This document shows, in pieces, positions 33,416 to 42,235 of a stretch of DNA of 64,000 nucleotides. The stretch's first letter is position 1. The number at the start of each line of letters is the position of its first letter. A program made the position numbers and the translations under genes. The notes under the pieces were generated by a model that was not told the DNA's origin, did not search any database, and was given only the letters and a program-made list of their open reading frames with translations. The stretch is taken from NCBI GenBank assembly GCA_039989855.1, contig JBDXGZ010000018.1, positions 62,001 to 126,000 on the forward strand. The letters run 5' to 3'. This DNA is from CALFVT01 sp039989855. Lineage in GTDB: Bacteria; Pseudomonadota; Alphaproteobacteria; Caulobacterales; Maricaulaceae.

Positions 33416-35476
33416 TTAAAAAGCAGCCCGAATGTTAAAGCGGAAGTTCCGTCCTGGCAACGGCACAGTATCTTTCAAGAAAGATGCGTGTTGACGCCCA
33501 TCAGTATCAAAGAGGTTTTGCACAGATACTGACGCTTTCACATCTTGTGCCTCAATAGGTAAGTTCCATGTGGCAAACAGATTAACGAAAGTGAAGTCAT
33601 CTGTTGGCAGTTCAAACTCGGTAATATCGTTTTGTTCCGCCGTATATTCAACTTCGCCTCTGAAACTTAATCTGTCCACATCTACGTCAAAACCTGTCAA
33701 AACTGACAAGGGCGGAATACGTGGAAGGTCTCCACTATCAGTTTCCGCGCTAACATATTCCACAAGGCCATCCCATGAGACCGCCGCATTGCCGAAGGTC
33801 GCCACAGGCGAACTTGCTGCAACTTCAAAGCCGCTAAACTCAGCATCATCACCGACAAATTGGAAGACATCTAAGCCGTCTTCGATTTCGCCTGTTTGAA
33901 CTTCAAAGATATAATCTTCATAGTCCGTGTAGAACGCATTAAGTGTCAAGCGCGCTTCGCCGTAATTAACCCGCAAAGCCGCTTCAACACCCGTTGCCAC
34001 TTCTTTATCGAGATCAACATCACCGATTTCAAATTGGCTTGTGGCTAAATGCGGACCATTGGAGAAAAGCTCTTCTGTTGTTGGTGCGCGTTCCGTACGG
34101 AAAACAGTACCGCCGAGACGAACATTTTCTGTGAAGTGATAATCACCACCAACTGAGGCTGAAATCAAATCAAAGTCACGTTCTACACCAGTGACATCGT
34201 TTTCATGATCAGTCACTTCATAACGAACAGCGCCTTCAATATGCGCTTGCCCGAAATCAATTTGCTGGAAGGTGTAGATACCATATTGGTCTGTCGTTGA
34301 GGGTTCAACAAAAGCTTCTTCGCCAATCGCTGAGAAATCACGCGTACGGTATTGTACACCGTAGGCGGCTTGCCAGCCATTGTTTTCACGTTGAATGGCT
34401 TCAATGCGAACTTCACCGCCTTCATTGGTAAATACGGTTCCAACTTCGCCTGGGCCTTCAAACTCAATATGCTCATAATCAGCATACCCACCGAAAACTT
34501 GCACTTTTTCGAAGAAACCGTCGAGTTCAAGGGCTCCGTTTACATCGACACGGAACTGATCTTGATCAATGAAGACCTCTTCTTCGCCTTCTTCCTCTTC
34601 GCCCTCTTCTCCGCCTTCTTCTTCACCTTCTTCTTCCTCATGACCGCCTGGGAGGCCATAAGTGGAATTGAATTGATGAACAGCAACGCCAAAGAACCCA
34701 CGTTCACCAACATAGGAAATGCCGCCTGTATAAGAATCGCTCTCAGCAAAAGAATTATCTAATCTTTGACGATCATCATCCTCGTCTGGGTCTTCGCCTT
34801 CAGATAAGAGTTGAATTTCACTCTCTGGATTACCTGGGATACGGAAATCGCTGCTATCACGGCGAGTCGCATCAAGATGCACAACAATGTTATCGGTTAC
34901 GCCCCAATCCAGTGACGCCGCAGCTTCTTGGCCTGTATCAACGGATGACGCGCCAAAACGAACGGCCCCATCAAGGCCGTCTTCAGGCACACTATCAGGA
35001 ATACGACCATCAAGGACATTGATGATCCCACCAGACCCAGAAGAGCCGTAACGTAGCAGCGATGCGCCGCGCAGAACTTCGATGCGCTCAGCCTGTGCTG
35101 GCACGGCAGCCACCGCATGATCGGGTGACGCGGCAGAAGCATCAATAGAGCCAACGCCATTGTTTAAGACGCGAACCCGGTCTCCGCCTTGACCGCGAAC
35201 GATGGGACGTGACGCGCCTGCCCCAAAGAAGGTAGATGATAGGCCTGGCTCAGATTTAAGCGTTTCGCCAATGGTCGCGGCCAAACGGTCTTGGAGCTCA
35301 TCGCCCGTAAGGACGGAGACCCCAGTAATCGCCTCGTCTAGCGAACGCGAGAGAGGTGAGCCTGTGACGATGATTTCGTCCTCAGAGCTCGTATTAGTTT
35401 GTGCGCTCAAATGTGGCGCATAAAGGAAAAAGGCGTGAGCCGTACCCAAAAGGGCAATAGATTTAATCGGTGACAT
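33416..35476 (-). CDS. TonB-dependent receptor, ZnuD-like
   Basis: The 686-residue outer-membrane protein begins MSPIKSIALLGTAHAFFLYAPHLSAQ; the ATG at 35476 gives a proper signal peptide, unlike the TTG at 35524. EDEIIVTGSPLSRSLDEAI is the TonB box region, the plug contains TIGETLKSEPGLSST, RPIVRGQGGDRVRVLNNGV and IEVLRGASLLRYGSSGSGGIINVLDG, and the protein ends in NFRFNIRAAF with a terminal Phe. Residues around 287-310 form a Glu/Gly-rich loop (16 Glu) behind GLPGGHEE, a likely metal-attracting loop as in ZnuD zinc receptors. It follows a His-rich exported protein gene, which supports a metal role. Zinc is a guess over other divalent metals. Confidence 0.85.
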   Translation of the reverse strand: MSPIKSIALLGTAHAFFLYAPHLSAQTNTSSEDEIIVTGSPLSRSLDEAITGVSVLTGDELQDRLAATIGETLKSEPGLSSTFFGAGASRPIVRGQGGDRVRVLNNGVGSIDASAASPDHAVAAVPAQAERIEVLRGASLLRYGSSGSGGIINVLDGRIPDSVPEDGLDGAVRFGASSVDTGQEAAASLDWGVTDNIVVHLDATRRDSSDFRIPGNPESEIQLLSEGEDPDEDDDRQRLDNSFAESDSYTGGISYVGERGFFGVAVHQFNSTYGLPGGHEEEEGEEEGGEEGEEEEGEEEVFIDQDQFRVDVNGALELDGFFEKVQVFGGYADYEHIEFEGPGEVGTVFTNEGGEVRIEAIQRENNGWQAAYGVQYRTRDFSAIGEEAFVEPSTTDQYGIYTFQQIDFGQAHIEGAVRYEVTDHENDVTGVERDFDLISASVGGDYHFTENVRLGGTVFRTERAPTTEELFSNGPHLATSQFEIGDVDLDKEVATGVEAALRVNYGEARLTLNAFYTDYEDYIFEVQTGEIEDGLDVFQFVGDDAEFSGFEVAASSPVATFGNAAVSWDGLVEYVSAETDSGDLPRIPPLSVLTGFDVDVDRLSFRGEVEYTAEQNDITEFELPTDDFTFVNLFATWNLPIEAQDVKASVSVQNLFDTDGRQHASFLKDTVPLPGRNFRFNIRAAF

Positions 35477-35567
35477 TTTAAAGTCTTTCAATAACAAATA
35501 GATAGAAATAGCCCAAAGCGCCAAACCTTATGTTTGACGTCGTTAGGACGTTAAAAATAGAACTTTG

Positions 35568-35888
35568 TTAGTGAATTGGCGGAGAGCGGCCCGGCGGCGC
35601 GCGGCCATCTGGTCGAAGATATTTTGGGCTCTGCGGGACGCTATATACGAGCTGTGTAATATAGCTCTCAGGCTCGGATATAATCACAACAGGCGGCATA
35701 ACCACATCCACATCTGCCGCAATAAACATCACGTCACAGACGACACCGTCATGTTCATGATGCTCACCATTATGCTCAACAGCGTGAGATAGTGTCAGGC
35801 TTTGGATTATGAAAAACGCAGCAAGACATAAGGCTCTAAAGGCAGATCCTTTATGTTTACCGATGGTGTCAAATACCGTTTTAATCAT
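35568..35888 (-). CDS. Small exported His-rich protein upstream of the receptor
   Basis: The 106-residue product has a signal anchor or peptide (FRALCLAAFFIIQSLTLSHA) followed by HAVEHNGEHHEHDGVVCDV, a cluster of six His and a Cys suitable for zinc or copper, and ends in a Pro/Arg-rich tail (LRPDGRAPPGRSPPIH). It is 92 bases upstream of the ZnuD-like receptor on the same strand, an arrangement in which small His-rich proteins of the DUF2946-like kind accompany metal receptors. Function as a metal sensor, buffer or receptor helper is inferred. No Zur-like box was evident in the upstream region. Confidence 0.75.
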   Translation of the reverse strand: MIKTVFDTIGKHKGSAFRALCLAAFFIIQSLTLSHAVEHNGEHHEHDGVVCDVMFIAADVDVVMPPVVIISEPESYITQLVYSVPQSPKYLRPDGRAPPGRSPPIH

Positions 35889-35946
35889 AGCGCGACAGCC
35901 TATAGCGGCAGTGACGATATAAAGTAAATCGAAAAATACTTGAAGC

Positions 35947-35980
35947 GACGGTTGATCAAATTAGGGGCAGATCAACCGTC
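35947..35980. promoter_or_regulatory. Perfect inverted repeat upstream of the metal operon
   Basis: GACGGTTGATC (35947-35957) and GATCAACCGTC (35970-35980) form a perfect 11-bp inverted repeat around a 12-base spacer, 59 bases ahead of the His-rich gene start and 188 ahead of oxyR. It may be an operator or a leader hairpin of the metal operon. Confidence 0.5.
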
Positions 35981-36071
35981 TTTAAAACTACTTGAAATTA
36001 TATGGGCAACCACAAGCAGTTTATCTTCAAATGTAAATTTTGAATACGATATACTGACTTTCAAATAAAAC

Positions 36072-36086
36072 CTATTGATTCTATAG
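36072..36086 (+). promoter_or_regulatory. Candidate OxyR site upstream of oxyR
   Basis: CTAT (36072-36075), 7 bases, ATAG (36083-36086) equals the central two elements of the OxyR consensus ATAG-N7-CTAT-N7-ATAG-N7-CTAT. The outer elements are poor. Autoregulation is the usual pattern; its location 82 bases before the ATG fits. Confidence 0.35.
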
Positions 36087-36167
36087 AGTTGATTTGCGAA
36101 ACCTATCGAACTTATATATATCAATATTATACGCACCGCGCATAAAGACATAAACTATGGATATAAA

Positions 36168-37079
36168 ATGAATTTACGTGATCTCGATTATATTTGCGCC
36201 GTCGCAAACACGGGCCACTTTGGTCGTGCGGCAGAGATATGTCACGTCAGCCAACCGACCTTGTCGGGGCAAATAAAAAAGCTTGAGGACTATCTCGGCG
36301 TCCCTTTATTTGAGCGCGCGCGGACTGGGGCCAAACTAACGGATGTAGGGCGAGATATTGTCGCTGTTGCCCGCGCTATTCAAACGGATGTAAAACGTAT
36401 CAAACTCTTAGCGGATACGCATAAAGACCCCTTTTCAGGCACTATGAGCCTTGGCATTATTCCAACATTAGCGCCCAACATCATTCCTTTATTTGTACCA
36501 AATATGGCAACAGCCTTTCCACGCCTGTCGTCACAATTTGAGGAAGACCAAACCCCGCGCTTAACGGAACGACTCGTCGGCGGGAGCCTCGACATTGCTC
36601 TCCTCGCGACTCCGCCAGAGCATGATGCGCTGATACAAGTCCCCATCTTCTCAGAGCCCTTTTGGCTCGCCTACCCAAACGGTCATGCTATCGGCACATT
36701 AGACACCCTCACCTTAGCAGATTTGAATGTTGACGATTTAATGATGCTCAGCGAAGGGCATTGCCTACGCGACCAAGTGCTTGAACTTTGCTCCGTAACA
36801 GGGCGACCTGATCACGGCTTAAAAGCGGCCAGCCTCGATACGCTAATCAAGCTGACGGCGGCCACGCAAGCCATGACCCTCGTCCCGGCCCTTGCCGTCA
36901 AGCCTGAAAGTTTTAGCGCCCTTGGCCTCTCCGTCAGGCCGATTGACGACGCTGCCGCAAGCCGTATCGTCAGCCTCACCTTCCGCAGCTCTCTGCCGCG
37001 CAAAGACCTCGTCGACGGCGTTGCTAAACTTATCGTCAGCAACCTCCCCGAAAGCGTCACGCCGCTTTACCGTATTTAA
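36168..37079 (+). CDS. oxyR: Peroxide sensor OxyR (LysR family)
   Basis: The 303-residue LysR regulator has an HTH at 18-45 (GRAAEICHVSQPTLSGQIKKLE) and, in the effector domain, SEGHCLRDQVLELC. I calculate the first cysteine as residue 199 and the second as residue 208, exactly the redox pair of E. coli OxyR that forms a disulfide with peroxide. It is divergent from the His-rich/ZnuD-like pair, 279 bases apart. Its targets (catalase, peroxiredoxin) are not in the window. Confidence 0.95.
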   Translation: MNLRDLDYICAVANTGHFGRAAEICHVSQPTLSGQIKKLEDYLGVPLFERARTGAKLTDVGRDIVAVARAIQTDVKRIKLLADTHKDPFSGTMSLGIIPTLAPNIIPLFVPNMATAFPRLSSQFEEDQTPRLTERLVGGSLDIALLATPPEHDALIQVPIFSEPFWLAYPNGHAIGTLDTLTLADLNVDDLMMLSEGHCLRDQVLELCSVTGRPDHGLKAASLDTLIKLTAATQAMTLVPALAVKPESFSALGLSVRPIDDAAASRIVSLTFRSSLPRKDLVDGVAKLIVSNLPESVTPLYRI

Positions 37080-37084
37080 TTCGT

Positions 37085-37906
37085 TTAAATGTAAAGCTCA
37101 CCCTTGAGGATGACTTGCGCTTGCGCCGAAATTATCAAGCCCTCATTCGGCGTGAAGTTTAAATTCATAAAACCACCCCGCGCGGAGCATTGAAGGGCCC
37201 GCATCGAGGTCTTGCCCAAGCGCGCATACCAATAAGGCGCCAACATAGAATGGGCCGACCCCGTCACAGGGTCTTCATCCGTACCGCTCCACGGCCAGAA
37301 ATAACGGCTCTCAAAATCATAGCCCGTTTGATCTGAGCGCGCCGTGACGCAGACCCCGTCAATGCCCGTATGAGACGCGACAAGTGCGCTATAGTCTGGG
37401 GTGAGCTTTCGCAATAATTCTACATCGTCTATTTCAACCAGTAGGCTCTTAATGCCTGCGCAAAATTCCGCATTGATGACGCCCGAAATCCCGAGCGCAC
37501 CGCACAAAGCTTGCGGGGCGTCTGCCCTCTCTGTCGTGAACACTGGGAAGTGCATATCAATCACCTCCCCTTTAATATCACCCGTCAGCTCTAGCCCTGC
37601 GCCCGTGATAAACCGCACGGACGTCCCTACGCGCCCCGCATGAACCAACGCCTTAATCGCCGCCAAGGTCGCATGACCACAGAGATCAATTTCCATCTTC
37701 GGCGAGAAATAACGAATAGAGAAAAATCCTGCCTCCATAGCCTGCACAAAGGCCGTCTCGGACAAACCAAATTCCGTAGCAATATTTTGCATCTGCGCAG
37801 GCGTTAACGCACCCTCAACAAAACACACCGCAGCTGGATTTCCTTTGAACGGCGCGTCCGTGAAACTATCAATGATAAAACTGGTAATGGTTTGGGCCTG
37901 GGTCAT
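37085..37906 (-). CDS. PhzF-family isomerase-like protein
   Basis: The 273-residue protein has the PhzF/DapF fold motifs: FIIDSFTDAPFKGNPAAVCFVEG at the N terminus, FGLSETAFVQ with the catalytic Glu, EIDLCGHATLAA and EDPVTGSAHSMLAPYW. Family enzymes isomerise dihydroxyhydroxy-anthranilate or a proline-type acid; most genomic copies (YddE-like) have unknown substrates. No phenazine genes are near, so it is not part of phenazine synthesis. It ends five bases from the oxyR stop, convergent with it. Confidence 0.9.
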   Translation of the reverse strand: MTQAQTITSFIIDSFTDAPFKGNPAAVCFVEGALTPAQMQNIATEFGLSETAFVQAMEAGFFSIRYFSPKMEIDLCGHATLAAIKALVHAGRVGTSVRFITGAGLELTGDIKGEVIDMHFPVFTTERADAPQALCGALGISGVINAEFCAGIKSLLVEIDDVELLRKLTPDYSALVASHTGIDGVCVTARSDQTGYDFESRYFWPWSGTDEDPVTGSAHSMLAPYWYARLGKTSMRALQCSARGGFMNLNFTPNEGLIISAQAQVILKGELYI

Positions 37907-38026
37907 AATTCACTCTTATTTATTTAGACCGAAATTCAAATAGAATAATTGTTAATCATAAGAATAAATCGAACTTTGATATATTTCAGTCATATTGTGG
38001 CCTCAAAGGGGCTTTAGGCTAAAATT

Positions 38027-38713
38027 ATGTTGAAAAAATTATCTTTATTTACCTTAACAAGCCTGTCGCTTTTTTCTTACGGTATGGCATATTCAAGTGC
38101 CAAACTTTGCGACATCACCTATCAAGATGATATTACATTGCCCAGCACGGGCGAAACTGTCACGCTAAAATATATTGTCGAAAAAAATGAGCAAAACATT
38201 ATAAATCATAATGTTTATATGGTGTTTCATGATGGGTATGAATTAAGCTTACCCATGGGCACGATGTGTCTTGATCAAGCTTTGGGCTGCCAAGATATTG
38301 CCTTAAGGCTTCACGAATCTTTAAAGCGTAGCCTCAGCGGAAAAGCTCACTATGCTGGACATGAAATATCAACAATGGGCGACTTTGCCACCCTTATCGC
38401 GGATGATGCTTTTTGCGCCCAACCTTTACTGCCTTACGTGGAGGAATCCTTTGCCTCCCAAGACGGGGACGCGCAGCTCACAAAGGTCAAGAATAGCAAT
38501 ATTTGGCAATCAGACTTTTTACACTGCAACCCCATTTTAGAAAATCTAACATTTACTAATGGCGAGGCGAACGGCTTTACAAAAAGCCAATTCTGGCGAC
38601 TTGTTGAACAAGATGCGCCGATCTTCAGCATACCCTATGCCAATGGGGAAACATATTACGCTTATGACGCCCAAACGCGCGAGCTTAAACTCATAGAAAC
38701 GCAAGGCTGTTAA
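38027..38713 (+). CDS. Exported cysteine-rich protein, unknown function
   Basis: The 228-residue product begins MLKKLSLFTLTSLSLFSYGMAYSS, a signal peptide, and has six cysteines downstream (KLCDITY, TMCLDQ, LGCQD, FCAQP, LHCNP and the terminal QGC), suggesting up to three disulfides in the periplasm. Composition is A/T rich in the first third. It is followed 95 bases later by lepA on the same strand, though lepA probably has its own promoter. I do not recognise a family. Confidence 0.7.
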   Translation: MLKKLSLFTLTSLSLFSYGMAYSSAKLCDITYQDDITLPSTGETVTLKYIVEKNEQNIINHNVYMVFHDGYELSLPMGTMCLDQALGCQDIALRLHESLKRSLSGKAHYAGHEISTMGDFATLIADDAFCAQPLLPYVEESFASQDGDAQLTKVKNSNIWQSDFLHCNPILENLTFTNGEANGFTKSQFWRLVEQDAPIFSIPYANGETYYAYDAQTRELKLIETQGC

Positions 38714-38808
38714 AACGCGCCTGTTCGCTTTAGATATCCGCATGCAAGATCATTCTTCACTCAAAAATGACGGTTGCCATTGGCGAAAAAGCGACTAGAA
38801 GCCTGATT

Positions 38809-40617
38809 ATGTCAGTGAACCAAAAGAACATTCGTAATTTTTCTATCGTCGCGCATATTGATCACGGCAAGTCGACGCTGGCGGATCGGTTAATTTCCTT
38901 TACGGGGGGACTGACCGACCGTGAGATGTCCGAGCAAGTTCTCGACAATATGGACATTGAGAAAGAGCGCGGCATTACCATTAAGGCCCAGACCGTGCGC
39001 CTTGATTATACCGCCAAGGACGGCGAGACTTATATTTTGAATTTGATGGATACGCCGGGTCATGTGGATTTCGCCTATGAAGTCTCGCGCTCCCTATCCG
39101 CCTGCGAAGGCTCTATACTTGTCGTCGATGCCTCCCAAGGAGTTGAGGCGCAGACCCTCGCCAATGTTTACAAAGCGATTGAGCATGATCATGAGATCGT
39201 GCCTGTCCTCAATAAAATTGATCTTCCCGCCGCCGAGCCAGAGCGCATCCGCGCGCAAATCGAAGACGTGATCGGCATTGACGCCAGTGAGGCCATCGAA
39301 GCCTCGGCCAAGTCAGGCATTGGCATTGAAGAAACCCTCGAAGCCATTGTCACCCACCTGCCACCGCCCGCCGAGGGCGACCCGAGCGCGCCCCTAAAAG
39401 CGCTGCTGATTGATGCGTGGTATGACACCTATATGGGCGTGGTGGTTTTGTACCGCGTCATTGAAGGCACGATCAAAAAAGGCATGCGCATCCGCACCAT
39501 GAATACGGGGGCCAGCTACACCGTCGATAAGGTCGGTGTGTTCCGCCCCAAGCCAGAAGACATGGCCGAGATTGGCCCCGGCGAAGTCGGCTTCCTGACA
39601 GCCTCGATCAAAGAAGTCGCGGACGCTGCCGTAGGTGATACGATTACCGAAGATAAGCGCCCGACGGAAATTCCTCTTGATGGATTTAAACCCGCGCAGC
39701 CTGTTGTGTTTTGCGGTATTTTCCCTGTCGACGCGGCGGACTTTGAAGACCTGCGCGCCGCCGTGGGCCGCTTGCGCCTGAACGATGCGAGCTTTAGCTT
39801 TGAGATGGAAACCAGTGCCGCGCTCGGCTTTGGCTTCCGCTGCGGATTCCTTGGCTTGCTGCATTTGGAAATTATCCAAGAACGGCTCGAGCGGGAATTT
39901 GATCTTGATCTGATTACCACCGCCCCGTCCGTGGTCTATACGCTGAAAATGCGCGACGGCTCTGACATGCAACTCCACAACCCTGCCGACATGCCAGACG
40001 TGATGCAAATTCTCCATATTGAAGAGCCCTGGATTAAAGCCACGATCATGACGCCTGATGATTACCTCGGCGGCATCCTAAAGCTCTGCCAAGATCGACG
40101 CGGCGTGCAAACGGGGCTGTCCTATATTAATGGCCGCGCCATGGTCGAATATGAATTGCCGCTCAATGAGGTGGTGTTTGATTTCTACGACCGCTTGAAA
40201 TCTGTCTCTAAGGGCTACGCGTCTTTTGACTATCAAGCGATTGGTATTCGCGAAGGCGACCTTGTCAAGATGAGCATCCTTGTGAACGGCGATCCTGTGG
40301 ACGCGCTCTCTATGTTGGTTCACCGCAGCAATGCGGCGGGGCGCGGACGGCAAATGTGCGAACGCCTCAAAGAGCTTATCCCGCGCCACATGTTTAAAAT
40401 CCCGATCCAAGCGGCTCTGGGGGGTAAAGTCATCGCCCGCGAAACCATCGCCGCCCTGCGGAAAGACGTCACCGCCAAATGCTACGGCGGCGACGCGTCG
40501 CGGAAGCGCAAACTGCTCGATAAGCAGAAAAAGGGTAAGAAAAAGATGCGCCAATTCGGTAAGGTCGAAATTCCGCAAGCGGCGTTTATTGCGGCGCTTA
40601 AGATGGACGATGGCTGA
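38809..40617 (+). CDS. lepA: Elongation factor 4 (LepA)
   Basis: The 602-residue translational GTPase back-translocates or rescues stalled ribosomes. G1 is AHIDHGKST, G3 DTPGHVDF, G4 NKIDLP; the C terminus has the LepA-specific RKRKLLDKQKKGKKKMRQFG. The ATG at 38809 gives MSVNQKNIRNFSIVAHIDHG, the expected N terminus, so the in-frame ATG at 38767 is not used. An 11-bp perfect hairpin follows the stop. Confidence 0.96.
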   Translation: MSVNQKNIRNFSIVAHIDHGKSTLADRLISFTGGLTDREMSEQVLDNMDIEKERGITIKAQTVRLDYTAKDGETYILNLMDTPGHVDFAYEVSRSLSACEGSILVVDASQGVEAQTLANVYKAIEHDHEIVPVLNKIDLPAAEPERIRAQIEDVIGIDASEAIEASAKSGIGIEETLEAIVTHLPPPAEGDPSAPLKALLIDAWYDTYMGVVVLYRVIEGTIKKGMRIRTMNTGASYTVDKVGVFRPKPEDMAEIGPGEVGFLTASIKEVADAAVGDTITEDKRPTEIPLDGFKPAQPVVFCGIFPVDAADFEDLRAAVGRLRLNDASFSFEMETSAALGFGFRCGFLGLLHLEIIQERLEREFDLDLITTAPSVVYTLKMRDGSDMQLHNPADMPDVMQILHIEEPWIKATIMTPDDYLGGILKLCQDRRGVQTGLSYINGRAMVEYELPLNEVVFDFYDRLKSVSKGYASFDYQAIGIREGDLVKMSILVNGDPVDALSMLVHRSNAAGRGRQMCERLKELIPRHMFKIPIQAALGGKVIARETIAALRKDVTAKCYGGDASRKRKLLDKQKKGKKKMRQFGKVEIPQAAFIAALKMDDG

Positions 40618-40619
40618 TC

Positions 40620-40644
40620 GCATTTGATGCGAGGCATCAAATGC
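40620..40644. terminator. Perfect hairpin just after lepA
   Basis: GCATTTGATGC (40620-40630) and GCATCAAATGC (40634-40644) form a perfect 11-bp stem with a three-base loop right behind the lepA stop. No T-run follows, so it may need Rho or act as an mRNA stability element. A second short palindrome (GTAGCGGCTAC) follows. Confidence 0.5.
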
Positions 40645-40719
40645 AAGCCATCGCCGTAGCGGCTACGCCGCGACGGGCACAATGTTAAAATAAAGCACCA
40701 AAAACAGAAAGCCACGCAT

Positions 40720-40923
40720 ATGACCTACACAAGTGGTGACATTGTCCGCCTTAAATCAGGCGGCCCGAAAATGACCGTCCTCAAGACGGACGGCGAGGAA
40801 GCTTTCGCCTGCGAATGGTTCGACCGCAACGGCAAACTCCACCGCGACAGCTTTCAAGGCAGTTCGTTAGAGGCGTTTGTTGCACGGCCTAAAACCTATT
40901 CAAATTTTGAAACCCGCGATTAA
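40720..40923 (+). CDS. YodC-like DUF2158 protein
   Basis: The 67-residue protein is a full DUF2158 domain: FKxGDIVRLKSGGPKMTV-type start (SGDIVRLKSGGPKMTVLK), then FACEWFDRNGKLHRDSF and LEAF. The fold is a small SH3-like barrel; function is unknown. It is 102 bases after lepA on the same strand. Confidence 0.9.
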   Translation: MTYTSGDIVRLKSGGPKMTVLKTDGEEAFACEWFDRNGKLHRDSFQGSSLEAFVARPKTYSNFETRD

Positions 40924-41068
40924 CCGCCAAGGTGTACCGCTATCGGCGACTCTTGTCGAAGCCGCCATATAAGCAACACCACAACGTAAAAGATTATTGG
41001 GTTTACTTACACGTTGTTTTTTACTACTGTCTAAATGGGGATTAATATTAGTTTCAATAGAGGTTCAA

Positions 41069-42235
41069 ATGCCAATAAATTATAAATCCGCAAAAATTAC
41101 ATCCTATTTTTTTTCTGCGTGCTTTTTAATTTCACCCCTAAGCCTTTCCGAAACAGGCGATATAACAACGCCTATAGAGATAAATCAAAACCCTTCCGCG
41201 CAGATAGCCTCCGTTTCAGATAGCGACATATCAAAAATATTTGCCCCGAAAGAAAAGACTCTCAATTATAGCTTCGATTACGAAACTCTTGATACAGCCC
41301 TTCGTGATGTCGTGGTTCAAATGGGGCCATCCCTGAGGCGGTTTGCAAATAAACCACGCACAGGCATCGGTTCACGGATTATAGACCGCACGCAGAGATC
41401 ACCTTACCGGCTAGAAGGTAGCCGTATCACCTTTTATTATTTATCGGATAAATACACTCGAACATTAAGTGAGTATAAAGCTGACCTTATCCGCATTGCC
41501 AATGACATTGACATTCAATCCTTAGACCGCGATGAGCAATTAGCTTTTTGGATTAACCTTCATAATGTCACCCTGATTGAAGCGATCGCCTTAAACCACC
41601 CAACGTCTTATCCCGCTGAGCTTGAAATTGGCGACAACGGCCTCACCCTCCATGATGCAAAATTAATCACGATAAAAAACACACCTCTAAGCCTTAAAAA
41701 TATTAGAGAAGATATTGTTTATTCAAACTGGGACAACCCTGCCGTTATATATGGGTTTTACCGTGGGGATATCGGCGGGCCTGCCATCAGGAACTTTGCG
41801 GCGACAAGAAATAATGTCGACTACCTCCTTGCCTTCCATGCTTACGAATATATCACCTCCCTAAGAGGGTTTCATACAACCGCCACAAGCCGCAAGGTTT
41901 CAAAAATTTATGATGAAGCCAAACCCTATTTTTTTACTAATTGGCCAAAAGACGTAGAGGACCATCTAGCGTTTTATTTACAAGGCGATGATCTGTTGGA
42001 TGACGTCAGGGAAAACAAACCTGTGGAATTAATTGAATATGATTTAATCATTGCAGACTTATGGGGCGGTAACAACTCCCTCTCGTCAGCCAGTGTCAGA
42101 TCGAGAACAATCCCTGGGAGCCCACCTATAATATTTGAACTCCATGAAAAATTCCGTGAATTAAAAGTTAAGGGAAAGTTAAAAAGGTCTGGTACAGTGA
42201 CCATCGAAGATATTGTCACAACATCCTCACCTTAA
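41069..42235 (+). CDS. DUF547 exported protein
   Basis: The 388-residue product starts MPINYKSAKITSYFFSACFLISPL, a signal peptide; the ATG at 41069 follows AGAGG, better than the opening at 40997. A DUF547 domain follows (residues about 150-300): QLAFWINLHNVTLIEAIALNH, NTPLSLKNIREDIVY and AVIYGFYRGDIGGPAIRN. Members are periplasmic or extracellular and of unknown function, often papain-like in fold. The C terminus has a short conserved FRELKVKGKLKRSGTVTIE. Confidence 0.85.
   Translation: MPINYKSAKITSYFFSACFLISPLSLSETGDITTPIEINQNPSAQIASVSDSDISKIFAPKEKTLNYSFDYETLDTALRDVVVQMGPSLRRFANKPRTGIGSRIIDRTQRSPYRLEGSRITFYYLSDKYTRTLSEYKADLIRIANDIDIQSLDRDEQLAFWINLHNVTLIEAIALNHPTSYPAELEIGDNGLTLHDAKLITIKNTPLSLKNIREDIVYSNWDNPAVIYGFYRGDIGGPAIRNFAATRNNVDYLLAFHAYEYITSLRGFHTTATSRKVSKIYDEAKPYFFTNWPKDVEDHLAFYLQGDDLLDDVRENKPVELIEYDLIIADLWGGNNSLSSASVRSRTIPGSPPIIFELHEKFRELKVKGKLKRSGTVTIEDIVTTSSP

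Noticed and set aside
35889..36167. Zur box upstream of the metal operon
   Set aside because: No sequence resembling the GTTATAATATAAC-type consensus could be found by eye.
39394..40017. Long minus-strand frames antisense to lepA
   Set aside because: Shadows of the strongly biased lepA codons; no start context or motif.
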